Part shown: in pieces, positions 53,786 to 64,000 of the stretch
Numbering within the stretch: position 1 is the stretch's first letter
Layout of the letters: each line of letters opens with the position of its first letter
DNA from: Asterias rubens
Lineage: Eukaryota; Echinodermata; Asteroidea; Forcipulatida; Asteriidae
Direction of reading: 5' to 3'
DNA: 64,000 nt
Assembly: GCF_902459465.1 (NCBI RefSeq)
Contig: NC_047066.1
Coordinates: 14,325,047 to 14,389,046 of the forward strand
Position numbers and translations under genes: made by a program
Notes under the pieces: model-generated
Databases searched by the model: none
Told to the model about the DNA's origin: nothing
The model's input: the letters and a program-made list of their open reading frames with translations, nothing else

Positions 53786-55274
53786 ATGGCTGCCAGTATC
53801 ACAGTCCATTCACTGCTTGATAAGATCAGTAAGGATCATCTAGAATGTCCAATATGCACCAATCGCTTCATCAATCCAACAATGCTAGACTGTCTACACA
53901 GCTTCTGCTTCACATGCCTCAAGGAGCTTCACCAACAAGATCCTAACAACTCCATCCTACTGTGTCCTCTGTGCAGAAAGAAAACAACACTAGAAGACAA
54001 CAAGGTTGACAGTCTACCTAAGGACTTTAAACTCAATGCCCTGGTAGATGAGTTTACTGTTCAGGAGCAACTCATGGAGGGTCATGGGTCAGAGGTCAAA
54101 TGTCAAGCCTGTGAAAGGGATCATATGGCTGTTTCCAGATGTATTGACTGTGACAATTTTATTTGTCAAGAATGTCAACAGGCACATCAGCATTTTGCTA
54201 TTTTGAAATCACATCAAATCTATGCACTTGCTCAACTGCAATCAGGTGTAGTAACCTATCGCAGTAAGATCAGGGAATACATTCCAAAGTGTGGCAAGCA
54301 CAGTGATCAGACTCTCAACATCTACTGCAACACATGCCAGAAGTTAGAATGCACAACATGTACTGTTCTTGATCATGGAAATCCAAAGCATGACCTTATT
54401 GGCATACCTGAGGCTTTAGACAAATGCAAACAGGAAGTCGCAGGAAGTCCATACAAAACAGGAGTGGAAACTGAAGGAAAGTGTTAGTAAAATCAGGAAC
54501 ACAAAATTTGAGTGGGCGGAATCGGTTGGAGCTTTCTCAGATAATGAAATAGTAGTACTAGATAAAACACACAATGCATTGTTTTCATTAAAACCTCAAT
54601 TAGCAGCAGACAAATCACAATCTAGTCACTGCCCACAAAGATTAAATGTCACAGGACTTACTAAACCAACAGCACTCACTGTGGACAATAATGATCACCT
54701 GTATGTGATTGACAATCTAGAAGTCAAGGTTTTTAACAGGAAATATATGCCCCTCTATCAGTTCAAACTGAGAGACTTCTCCCCATCATGCCTTGCAGTG
54801 GATGAAAACAATCTCATAGCAGTGGGTTATTCACAAGGGCGGATGATCTCACTCTACAACCCTGATGGATCACTCATCAGAACATTCTCTACTCCAGTAA
54901 ATGTACACTATTTGACTTTATACAATGAGAGGATTATCTACAGCAGTAAACATGATAAACATTTACACTCAGTTGATTATAAGGGTGGAAAGGTGTTTTC
55001 AGTAGATACTGATCAGTCTGAAAGATCCTGGGTTATTTGCTGTGATAAAGATGGTAGTATCTTTGTTGTTCAATATGGTGGAGGAACCTGTAGAATATGC
55101 CAGTACAGTCCTGATGGCAAGTACATTGGAGGTGTCATTGAGGATTGTGGTGATTCCTCTGACATCACATTCACACCATCTGGCAATATTGTAATATCAG
55201 CATACACATCAGTAAACATCTTCCAAGTTGTTTCCCGGTACAATACGACCTCACATTGTAACATGCTAAAGTGA
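53786..55274 (+). pseudogene. TRIM/NHL gene copy 1, internal deletion and frameshift
   Basis: Reading from the ATG at 53786 gives a RING finger (CPICTNRF...CPLC), two B-boxes (VKCQACERDHMAVSRC; CGKHSDQTLNIYCNTC) and then CKQEVA, after which it goes out of frame and stops at 54487 (GVETEGKC). Compared with copy 2, about 490 bp coding for most of the coiled coil (copy 2 positions about 60691-61182) is gone, with the short filler GAAG at the junction. The NHL-like propeller resumes in another frame and runs open to the usual stop at 55274. The truncated product could still be a RING/B-box protein of about 230 aa. The acceptor AACAG just before 53757 and the 5' UTR exon are preserved, but the intron now carries a Helitron and a DIRS element. 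Most likely a decaying duplicate. Confidence 0.85.
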
Positions 55275-57300
55275 ACAAACCAAAGCAACTGAACCAATTA
55301 TATCATAGCATGCACATTATGCTAGTTCATGTTGTAGCTTTGGTGTTACCGGAAGTGAACACTTTAGATTCATCAGAGAATCTGGACAATTAATTTCCTA
55401 ATCCTAAATACAACCTTGAAGAGCATCCACAATCTCAAATGTCCAGCCTAGGCAAAGGAGGCAATATGGCATTATGTACATTACGTTGTTTCAGAACACA
55501 AAGGTTGTAAATCTCATAATTTACTGTTAACGTGAAACGCTTGCGAAATTGTTTTTAAAAAATCAATGGAGGTTGAAGGAACACGTTGCCTTGGATCGGA
55601 CGAGTTGGTCTATAAAAAGCGATTGTATCCGTTTGTTATAGAAATGCATATGTGGTTGGAAAGATGTTTTAAAAGTAGAATACAATGATCCACATAAATT
55701 TGACTAGAAATTGCATGGTTTTGCTTTGCGAACTAACACGGTCAGCTATTTATGGGAGTCAACAAAATTTTGACTCCCATTAATGGCTGATGGTGTTAGT
55801 CGACGAAGTTTGTGTGGATCATTGTATTCTACTTTTACAACATCTTTCTACCCATGCATTTCATAACAAACCGTTACAAACGCTTTTCAAAGACCAACTC
55901 AACCGCTCAAAGGCAGCGTGTAAGATATTATGTTGTTCCACTTTTATGCCAGACAGAAATTTGTTGAGGAATCACGTTGAGATACAAGATGAACTGATAC
56001 AAGATGAACTGTAGAAATAAAATCAATAACCAAAAATGACCTTGTTGCACCATGGTCGCACGGACACAAACAATTTCATCAGTGGACCATACTTCAAATA
56101 CATGTAGCAAGAGTTATTGCTTCTAATTCATTTATTCACACTTTGCAGATATGTTCTTTTATATTACATCTCTTGCTTGTTCTGTTTTCTGGTTGGCTGA
56201 AACACGCTCACGTGCATGAGATTTACTCCACCAGGAACTAGACCCGCATTGAGACATCGTGTGCGTACGTTTTGCAGGAAATAGTTCCATGAGTGGGCAA
56301 TAGACTTATAATTTTTGACTGGTTACAGCGCCCTCTCTTGACATGAACCATGGACTAGCATCTAAAAAACTGAATGTGGGGAAATTAATGCATTCCTTTT
56401 ATTGCGGAATGGCCTTTGATTTAATTGCCCATGTGTTAATCAGGAATTAAAACAGTTTCGTAAGCCCTTGACAAGTTTTAGACCTAAGGTGTTATAAAAC
56501 ACGTATGAACTGGCATAAATCGGTAAATAGTGCAAATCCATCTCACCTTGGATGATTGACCAGAAGAGGAACCGTCTCAGGAACAAAGCCCCTCGTCTGG
56601 TCAGAGTCCCTTGGAGGAACAGGCAGTTTGCACTACATGTATTTACCTCATTGCTAGACATGTATAATAACATAATAAATGGCTTATAATGCCCACACTT
56701 TATCTTAACAACACTGTATAATGTAAATCAACATGCATTAAATGGCACTGATGTTCAATAAGGTCACATTTATTCAAATTAATATAGGTTTTCGTTTTAG
56801 GATTATGTCAAATGTAATGTTGCGTCATTCGATTTAGCAAAATAATCAGTCAATTTATCAATTCATCAAAGCAGCATTCAAATTTGCAGACGCTTCTTGA
56901 GGCGTGTGTGTCACGCAAAAGAATGACGATACGCTAAATTGAACAGAGTGCTAAAGGAATTTGACTCAACTCAAAACAAAATTGAATGGCCAACTTCTGA
57001 ATATGAAACGCAGTAACAACCGGAGAGGCAAAACAGCTTTCATTCGAACGCATGAAAATGAAATCGATTGCTCATTTGGCGAATTTGACCAAGAAAACCT
57101 ATAGTAATTTATTTATTTCTACACTGTATACCTGTAATGGAAATCAGAAAACGTACTCGCTCACTGTTTAAATAAACTGATGATTATTGTTATTTTATTT
57201 TACTACTATAGTTTTTATATTTTCCATTTTGCTTGTACAATAAATTAAGACTGAACACACTTCACCTCTATCATCTGCACTTACAGGCCTGTTTGTTTCG
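55275..57300. repeat. Segmental duplication, 3' flank of TRIM copy 1
   Basis: Matches 62022-64000 almost base for base at an offset of about 6747. Shared content includes the GCATGCACATTATGCTAG 3' UTR segment, a family B MITE at the same place, and the AATAAACTGATGATT block. Differences are scattered substitutions and short indels (for example a second GATACAAGATGAACT unit near 55990). The opposite-strand open frames here are non-coding shadows. Confidence 0.9.
55576..55920. repeat. MITE family B hairpin, copy within duplication unit 1
   Basis: AAGGAACACGTTGCCTTGG to CAAAGGCAGCGTG. The arms pair through GACTCCCATTAATGGCTGAT and AGCTATTTATGGGAGTC, with the central palindrome GAGTCAACAAAATTTTGACTC. 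It was inserted before the duplication, since copy 2 has it at the same position. Confidence 0.85.
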
Positions 57301-58640
57301 TTTTTGAAAGGGCAAGGGCACCAAGGCATTTTCTCCTTGGTAAAGGGAACCCATCTCATCATTAGCCAGGAGAAATCTGAGGTCATGCACAGTGTGTACT
57401 TTGTATTTAACAAAGCCTGGCTCTTACTTCCTGTGAATGCAAATGAGAAGCGAATTTTGACGACACAGGCTGTTTTCCCAGCGAATGTTTCGCAGGAGTT
57501 GAGCACAAATCAACTGACTCAAATTATCCGTTGCGAATTCGTGACGTCAAAAATTGTATCGCATTCGCAGGAAGAATACTGTGAAACGGTTTGGAATAGT
57601 GCAAGCTGCGTACAGGTGCAGAAAGTTGTGCAGGTGGAAATGTAACGCATCACGGTGACGTGTGATAAGCGTGTCCATCCGTACCCCAATTAACACACCT
57701 GATGGAGGGCAAGGGGGGGGGGGGGGTCGCTTTGAGGCAATCTGCCACGTCTTAGGGCCTTGTCGTATGAGGCAACTTTAACAGGCAACTTGGAGGCAGC
57801 CAACAAAGGAGGGTGCACCAACTTAATAAACTCCCAAAGCGACCAATGCTAAAAGCAACCAATATTCAAAAATATTCACAAAATATATATAGTCTCTCAG
57901 ACTCTTGAAAACATACATTTCCAGACAACTAAGCTTTGTGATTTTTGATGGAAATGATGCTGAGTTCCCTTGATGGGAAGATTATCTAAGCAAACTAAAC
58001 AACAAACAAACAAACAAACAAGTAAACAAGCCTACAAACAACAAACCCTTTTTATTTTACTATCACTATATCAGCAATATTCTAGACCACAAAACTGTAT
58101 AATTACTACTGGACATAAAGTGTACAATAAGTGCATAAATTCCTTGATTCTTTATTCTTGATGGCACCATGCAGCATGAGATCATTTGTATGTCACAATA
58201 AATGTTAAAATCGTTTTTTTTTGCAATATCTGACAACAGACGGCTTAAGAAAGATTTTGTTTGGTTTATAGTAATGTAACAACGCACAATGAGTTGTCAG
58301 TGGTCACTGATCCATTTAAACACTAAAGGAAACCCAACACAAACACACATTGTACTTTGTACACTCACTTGTAAAACAGTTGTCATGGTTATGGGCTACT
58401 ATAAATACAGGCCTGGAATGTCATCTTTGAGAGGGCAAGGCAGTTTTCATTTTGCAAAAGGCATTCCATTGAAAAGTTTACGGGTGAACCTACATGTATT
58501 GAAGAGGCACCAAGGCCAACAACAGAGGCAATACATACATGTATATAGATGCTACATTATGTATGGCCTCTGCAGCCTCCCTGGTGTATTTCAGGTCTGT
58601 GTATGTGTACACAATAGGTGTAATTGTACTGTATACATGT
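57301..58640. other. Spacer between the TRIM duplication units
   Basis: Contains family K fragments (57285-57352 and 58409-58590), a diverged family F MITE (about 57410-57590, with TTCGCAGG and GCATTCGCAGGAAG), a G-run at about 57711-57725 and AAAC repeats near 57995-58025. No exon is supported on either strand; in particular I found no malectin exon here. Confidence 0.55.
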
Positions 58641-58699
58641 AGAAAGTGACACTTGAAGGTGACATCATGGATCTATAAATAGAAAAGGGGATTTTTTTT

Positions 58700-58914
58700 T
58701 CCAGGGAGTGATGAGCAATATAATGCCAACTTTACAGTGTACATGGTACTACACGTACAGACTATGCATCACAAAGCACAGGACCAGCACATACAAGGAA
58801 CAGTGTAGAAGGGTGTGGATAAAACACCTGACAGAAGTCACAGCTTTTGGGTGAAAACTGATGAAGAAAGACCTTTAACAACACCAAGAAATTGCTTGTA
58901 AACTGTATACAATC
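58700..58914 (+). other. Predicted 5' untranslated exon of TRIM copy 2
   Basis: GGGAGTGATGAGCAATATAA through AACTGTATACAATC, ending at the donor GTAAGTA (58915). It pairs with the acceptor TTAACAG just before 60012, leaving GGAAAGATCGTAAAATCAAAG as leader before the ATG at 60033. The match to 44390-44603 and the conserved splice sites support a spliced 5' UTR exon. Confidence 0.6.
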
Positions 58915-59284
58915 GTAAGTACTTGTTAGTCCATGAACTGTAGGGACAATTATTTATACTGAGGTCAAATAGTTTGCATGTGATTGTTGGCCAGGCATAC
59001 CTGCATGCATGCATGGAAAGTAGAGTTTAACTATACATGAAGTTACATAATACTCACAGAACCCCTTTCACACTAAAATGAAAATCCCACAATATATTCC
59101 CTACACTGTAGATACATGCAGCAGATTTATTTGACTTCAAGGGAACATGTACCCTACATGTACTTCTTAAACTACAGTTTTCACATGGTATAAATATATT
59201 TTAAAGGTTTTATTGACGCAAGGCGGTGTAATGTATGTAAGAGCCTAATTGTGACACCCTGTTCCCAGAATGGTCAGTCCAATT

Positions 59285-59312
59285 CTCACCCCCCCCCCCC
59301 CCCCCCCCCCCG
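59285..59312. repeat. Long poly-C tract
   Basis: About 22 consecutive C bases in the TRIM copy 2 intron. The shorter run CCCCCCCCCC is at the same place in copy 1 (53590-53600). Run length is likely to be polymorphic or poorly assembled. Confidence 0.85.
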
Positions 59313-60032
59313 CACACACAATGAATTAATTAGGGAATAACAGTGCGAGGACCCGGTCTTCACTGCTTGGTAATGAACGACCTGGTGGCTGGGCCGCTGT
59401 TAACGGACCATTGATAAATACTTCTTTAAAGAAATAAACGGCTACAATTTTCAAAATTTTGTGACTCTTCTCGTGTAGAAACTTCCAGACATGTTGAGGG
59501 GGCATATTTTAGCTTTTGATGGCTCCCGCCTCTTTCATGTGCTAATCACATTACTGAGAATTTGAGACAGGTGACTTTGTATAAGAATGGTTTGTTAAAC
59601 GCCCTCAGTGGGGTCAAAGGAGGCAGACGATTGGACGATAGCTGTTCTTTGCGCGTTAAAAACATGCGCAGCAGTGTAGCGTCCCTGTCGTAGCAAGTTG
59701 CGTAAATGCAAGGGGTAATACATTTCAGATACGTACGCACATGTGCCAATAAAATAAGATGAATAACCTAACCCTGTGATTTGCCAAAAGCACAGACACT
59801 AGTTGTACACAATGTATGCTGGTGTAGTGGCCATTTATTCAAAATTTCCAGAGCCATTCATTTATCAATGCGTAAATTATGCACTAAATGTGTAAGAATA
59901 CTGTATCTTGTGCAACAGTCACCTGAAGTCATTTTGATAGTGATAAATACAACATCAGATAATATGAGTAGATTTAATACTAACAATGAACTGACCCTTT
60001 TGTATTAACAGGGAAAGATCGTAAAATCAAAG

Positions 60033-62021
60033 ATGGCTGCCAGTATCACAGTCCATTCAGTGCTTGATAAGATCAGTAAGGATCATCTAGAATGTCCAAT
60101 ATGCACCAATCGCTTCATCAATCCAACAATGCTAGACTGTCTACACAGCTTCTGCTTCACATGCCTCAAGGAGCTTCACCAACAAGATCCTAACAACTCC
60201 ATCCTACTGTGTCCTCTGTGCAGAAAGAAAACAACACTAGAAGACAACAAGGTTGAAAGTCTACCTAAGGACTTTAAACTCAATGCCCTGGTGGATGAGT
60301 TTACTGTTCAGGAGCAACTCATGGAGGGTCATGGGTCAGAGGTCAAATGTCAAGCCTGTGAAAGAGATCATATGGCTGTTTCCAGATGTATTGACTGTGA
60401 CAATTTTATTTGTCAAGAATGTCAACAGGCACATCAGCATTTTGCTATTTTGAAATCACATCAAATCTATGCACTTGCTCAACTGCAATCAGGTGTAGTA
60501 ACCTACCGCAGTAAGATCAGGGAGTACATTCCAAAGTGTGGCAAGCACAGTGATCAGACTCTGAACATCTACTGCAACACATGCCAGAAGTTAGAATGCA
60601 CAACATGTACTGTTCTTGATCATGGAAATCCAAAGCATGACCTTATTGGCATACCTGAGGCTTTAGACAAATGCAAACAGGAAGTCGCAGAGCTGGTTGC
60701 AAAAGCTGAGAAGTGCAAGGTGGATATTCAAACTGCCATGGAACAAGCCAGTGAGTCTCGCAAGAAACTGGAATCTTCATATGCTGAAACCAATATGAAA
60801 ATCTCCCAGAAGGCTGCCAAGGAGAGAGCAAAGATCACAGAAGAGGAAAAGCAGCTGAAGCAAGAGGCAGAGAGTGTTTACAAAGACAGAGTCCAGACAT
60901 TTGAAACTGCAGAGGCAACCAATACAAAAGAAGTGACCCAGGTAGAGCACAAGCTGGGTGAAGTGAATCAGTTCATGACCCAAGCAAGCTCTCATGAGAT
61001 TATGGATTTCAAGCTGAAACTTATAAACAATCTCGATGAACTAACTAAGAAACAAGGTGAGATTGTGTCTGACAGGTTTTCCTTTCTTGAGTTTGAAGAA
61101 GGTGAAAGGTCAGTGGGAAGACTGGTGCTGGAAGATGAGCAACAAGCTAAAGCAGAGGCTCAGGCCAAGGAACATGAAACAATCCATACAAAACAGGAGT
61201 GGAAACTGAAGGAAAGTGTTAGTAAAATTGGGAACACAATATTTAAGTTGGCGAAATCGGTTGCAGCTTTCTCCGACAATGAAATAGTAGTACTAGATAC
61301 AACACACAATGCATTGTTTTCATTAAAACCTCAATTAGCAGCAGACAAATCACAATCTACTCACTGCCTACAAAGATTAAAAGTCACAGGACTTACTAAA
61401 CCAACAGCACTCACTGTGGACAATAATGATCACCTGTATGTGATTGACAATAGAGAAGTCAAGGTTTTTAACAGGAAATATATGCTCCATCATCAGTTCC
61501 AGCTAAGTGGGAGAAAGCTCTCCCCATCATGCCTTGCAGTGGATGAAAACAATCTCATAGCAGTGGGTTATTCACAAGGGCTAATCTCACTCTACAACCC
61601 TGATGGATCACTCATCAGAACATTCTCTACTCCAGTAAATGTAGAATATTGTACTTTATACAATGAGAGGATTATCTTCAACAGTAGAACAGATGATCCA
61701 GATTTACACTTAGTTGATTATCAGGGTGGAAAGGTGTTCTCAGTAGATATTTTTCAGTCTGAAGAATCCTATGGTTTGTGCTGTGATAAAGATGGATGTA
61801 TCTTTGTTGCTCAATTTAATGAGACAACAGAAAACAATAGAATATGGCAGTACAGTCCCGATGGCAAGTACATTGGATGTGTCATTGAGGATTGTGGTTA
61901 TGCCTTTGACATCACATTCACACCATCTGGCAATCTTGTAGTGGCAGCAAAAACATCAGTAAACATCTTCCAAGTTGTTTCCCGGTACAGTAAGACCTCA
62001 CATTGTAACATGCTAAAGTGA
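60033..62021 (+). CDS. TRIM2/TRIM3/TRIM56-like E3 ubiquitin ligase with NHL-type propeller, copy 2 (intact)
   Basis: 662 aa in a single coding exon. RING finger at residues 21-63 (C21PIC, C36LHSFC, C44, C60PLC). B-box 1 from 106 (CQACERDHMAVSRCIDC, ICQECQQAHQHF). B-box 2 from 169 (CGKHSDQTLNIYCNTCQKLE, then CTTCTVLDHGNPKHD). A long coiled coil spans about 205-395 (for example KAKEHETIHTKQEWKLKESV near its end). A C-terminal NHL-like beta-propeller covers about 430-650, with repeats such as PTALTVDNNDHLYVID and DITFTPSGNLVVAA. The layout matches TRIM-NHL ligases, which are expanded in invertebrate deuterostomes and often annotated TRIM2-, TRIM3- or TRIM56-like. Such proteins bind RNA or protein targets through the propeller and ubiquitinate via the RING; the target is unknown here. 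The ATG at 60033 (AAAGATGGCTGCC) has a good Kozak context and follows the splice acceptor by 21 bp. Confidence 0.93.
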   Translation: MAASITVHSVLDKISKDHLECPICTNRFINPTMLDCLHSFCFTCLKELHQQDPNNSILLCPLCRKKTTLEDNKVESLPKDFKLNALVDEFTVQEQLMEGHGSEVKCQACERDHMAVSRCIDCDNFICQECQQAHQHFAILKSHQIYALAQLQSGVVTYRSKIREYIPKCGKHSDQTLNIYCNTCQKLECTTCTVLDHGNPKHDLIGIPEALDKCKQEVAELVAKAEKCKVDIQTAMEQASESRKKLESSYAETNMKISQKAAKERAKITEEEKQLKQEAESVYKDRVQTFETAEATNTKEVTQVEHKLGEVNQFMTQASSHEIMDFKLKLINNLDELTKKQGEIVSDRFSFLEFEEGERSVGRLVLEDEQQAKAEAQAKEHETIHTKQEWKLKESVSKIGNTIFKLAKSVAAFSDNEIVVLDTTHNALFSLKPQLAADKSQSTHCLQRLKVTGLTKPTALTVDNNDHLYVIDNREVKVFNRKYMLHHQFQLSGRKLSPSCLAVDENNLIAVGYSQGLISLYNPDGSLIRTFSTPVNVEYCTLYNERIIFNSRTDDPDLHLVDYQGGKVFSVDIFQSEESYGLCCDKDGCIFVAQFNETTENNRIWQYSPDGKYIGCVIEDCGYAFDITFTPSGNLVVAAKTSVNIFQVVSRYSKTSHCNMLK

Positions 62022-64000
62022 ACACACCAAAGCAACTGAACCATTAATATCATAGCATGCACATTATGCTAGTTCATGTTGTAGCTTTGGTGTTACCAGT
62101 AGTGAACACTTTAGATTCATCAGAGAATCTGGACAATTAATTTTCTAATCCTGAATACAACCTTGAAGAGCATCCACAATCTCAAATGTCCAGCCAAAGG
62201 CAAAGGAGGCAATATGGCATGATGTACATTACGTTGTTTCAAAACAAAAAGGTTGTAAATCTCCTAATTTACTGTTAACGTTAACCGCTTGCGAAAATGT
62301 TTTTACAAAATCAATGGAGGTTGAAGGAACACGTTGCCTTGGATCGGACGAGTTGGTCTATAAAAAGCGATTGTATCCGTTTGTTATAGAAATGCATATG
62401 GTTGGAAAGATGTTTTAAAAGTAGAATACAATGATCCACATAACTTTGCCTAGAAATCGCATGGTTTTGCTTTGCGAACTAACACGGTCAGCTATTTATG
62501 GGAGTCAACAAAATTTTGACTCCCATTAATGGCTGATGGTGTTAGTCGACGAAGTTTGTGTGGATCATTGTATTCTACCTTTACAACATCTTTCTACCCA
62601 TGCATTTCATAACAAACCGTTACAAACGCTTTTCAAAGACCAACTCAACCGCTCAAAGGCAGCGTGTAAGATATTATGTTGTTCCACTTTTATGCCAGAC
62701 AGAAATTTGTTGAGGAATCACGTTGAGATACAAGATGAACTGTAGAAATAAAATCAATAACCAAAAATGACCTTGTTGCACCATGGTCGCACGGACACAA
62801 ACAATTTCATCAGTGGACCATACTTCAAATACATGTAGCAAGAGTTATTGCTTCTTATTCATTTATTCACACTTTGCAGATATGTTCTTTTATATTACAT
62901 CTCTTGCTTGTTCTGTTTTCTGGTTGGCTGAAACACGCTCACGTGCATGAGATTTACTCCACCAGGAACTAGACCCGCATTGAGACATCGTGTGCGTACG
63001 TTTTGCAGGAAATAGTTCCATGAGTGGGCAATAGACTTATAATTTTTGACTGGTTACAGCGCCCTCTCTTGACATGAACCATGGACTAGCATCTAAAAAA
63101 CTGAATGTGGGGAAATTAATGCATTCCTTTTATTGCGGAATGGCCTTTGATTTAATTGCCCATGTATTAATCAGGAATTAAAACAGTTTCGTAAGCCCTT
63201 GACAAGTTTTAGACCTAAGGTGTTATAAAACACGTATGAACTGGCATAAATCGGTAAATAGTGCAAATCCATCTCACCTTGGATGATTGACCAGAAGAGG
63301 AACCGTCTCAGGAACAAAGTCCCTCGTCTGGTCAGAGTCCCTTGGAGGAACAGGCAGTTTGCACTACATGTATTTACCTCATTGCCAGACATGTATAATA
63401 ACACAATAAATGGCTTCTAATGCCCACACTTTATCTTAACAACACTGTATAATGTAAATCAACATGCATTAAATGGCACTGATGTTCAATAAGGTCACAT
63501 TTATTCAAATTAATATAGGTTTTCGTTTTAGGATTATGTCAAATGTAATGTTGCGTCATACGATTTAGCAAACTAATCAGTCAATTTATCAATTCATCAA
63601 AGCAGCATTCAAATTTGCAGACGCTTCTTGAGGCGTGTGTGTCACGCAAAAGAATGACGATACGCTAATTTGAACAGAGTGCTAAAGGAATTTGACTCGA
63701 CTCAAAACAAAATTGAATGGCCAACTTCTGAATTTGTAACGCAGTAACAACCGGAGAGGCAAAACAGCTTTAATTCAAACGCATGAAAATGAAATTGATT
63801 GCTCATTTGCCGAATTTGACCAAGAAAACCTATAGTAATTTCTTTTTTTCTACACTGTATGCCTGTTAATGGAAATCAAAAAATGTACTCGCTCACTGTT
63901 TAAATAAACTGATGATCATTGTTATTTTATTTTACTACTATAGTTTTTATATTTTCCATTTGCTTGTACAATAAATTAAGACTGAACACACTTCACCTCT
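62022..64000. repeat. Segmental duplication, 3' flank of TRIM copy 2 (runs off window)
   Basis: Near-identical to 55275-57265, including a family B MITE at about 62324-62668. The homology continues to the last base of the window, so the second unit's end is not seen. Confidence 0.9.
62324..62668. repeat. MITE family B hairpin, copy within duplication unit 2
   Basis: AAGGAACACGTTGCCTTGG to CAAAGGCAGCGTG, at the same position relative to the TRIM stop codon as 55576-55920. The two differ by a few substitutions and one 2-base indel (ATGTGGTTGG against ATGGTTGG). Confidence 0.85.

Overview
This is eukaryotic nuclear DNA from an animal. Genes are split by GT-AG introns, coding density is low, and the spacers are packed with tRNA-derived SINEs, short inverted-repeat elements (MITEs), microsatellites, a Helitron, a DIRS-type retrotransposon and an ISL2EU-like THAP/YqaJ DNA transposon. 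The expanded TRIM-NHL gene pair and the repeat families suggest a marine deuterostome. I favour an echinoderm, probably a sea star, but that is inference from gene style and repeat flavour; no species was identified by search.

Layout. 1-4400: no gene, decayed repeats. 4401-8254 (+): a complete three-exon cytochrome P450 (CYP2-like, 509 codons), with a minisatellite and a SINE in intron 1. 12610-29437 (-): a complete eight-exon RNFT1/RNFT2-like membrane RING E3 ligase (377 aa), assembled from its splice sites. Its 7.5-kb third intron carries a complete ISL2EU-like transposon (19631-26486). That transposon has perfect 26-bp terminal inverted repeats, an intact four-exon SWIM-YqaJ nuclease gene on + and a four-exon THAP-DDE transposase gene on -, the latter broken by one frameshift. 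The transposon itself sits inside an older MITE. 29438-40839: spacer full of MITEs, including a striking near-perfect hairpin. 40840-43617 (-): the last two coding exons of malectin (MLEC); its 5' exons are not recognised in the window.

44330-64000 is a tandem segmental duplication of a TRIM/NHL gene. Each copy has a 5' untranslated exon, an intron and a single coding exon. Copy 2 (58.7-62.0 kb) is intact at 662 aa. Copy 1 (44.4-55.3 kb) has lost about 490 bp of its coiled coil and is frameshifted. Its intron has also taken a 2.36-kb Helitron (44618-46975) and a 6.2-kb DIRS retrotransposon (about 47257-53494), and copy 2 preserves matching empty sites for both. The 3' flanks (55.3-57.3 and 62.0-64.0 kb) are near-identical.

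Functionally the host genes are unrelated: ER oxidation (CYP), ER/membrane ubiquitination (RNFT), ER glycoprotein quality control (MLEC) and a TRIM ubiquitin ligase. The main interest is the nested mobile-element history and how it tracks decay of one TRIM duplicate.
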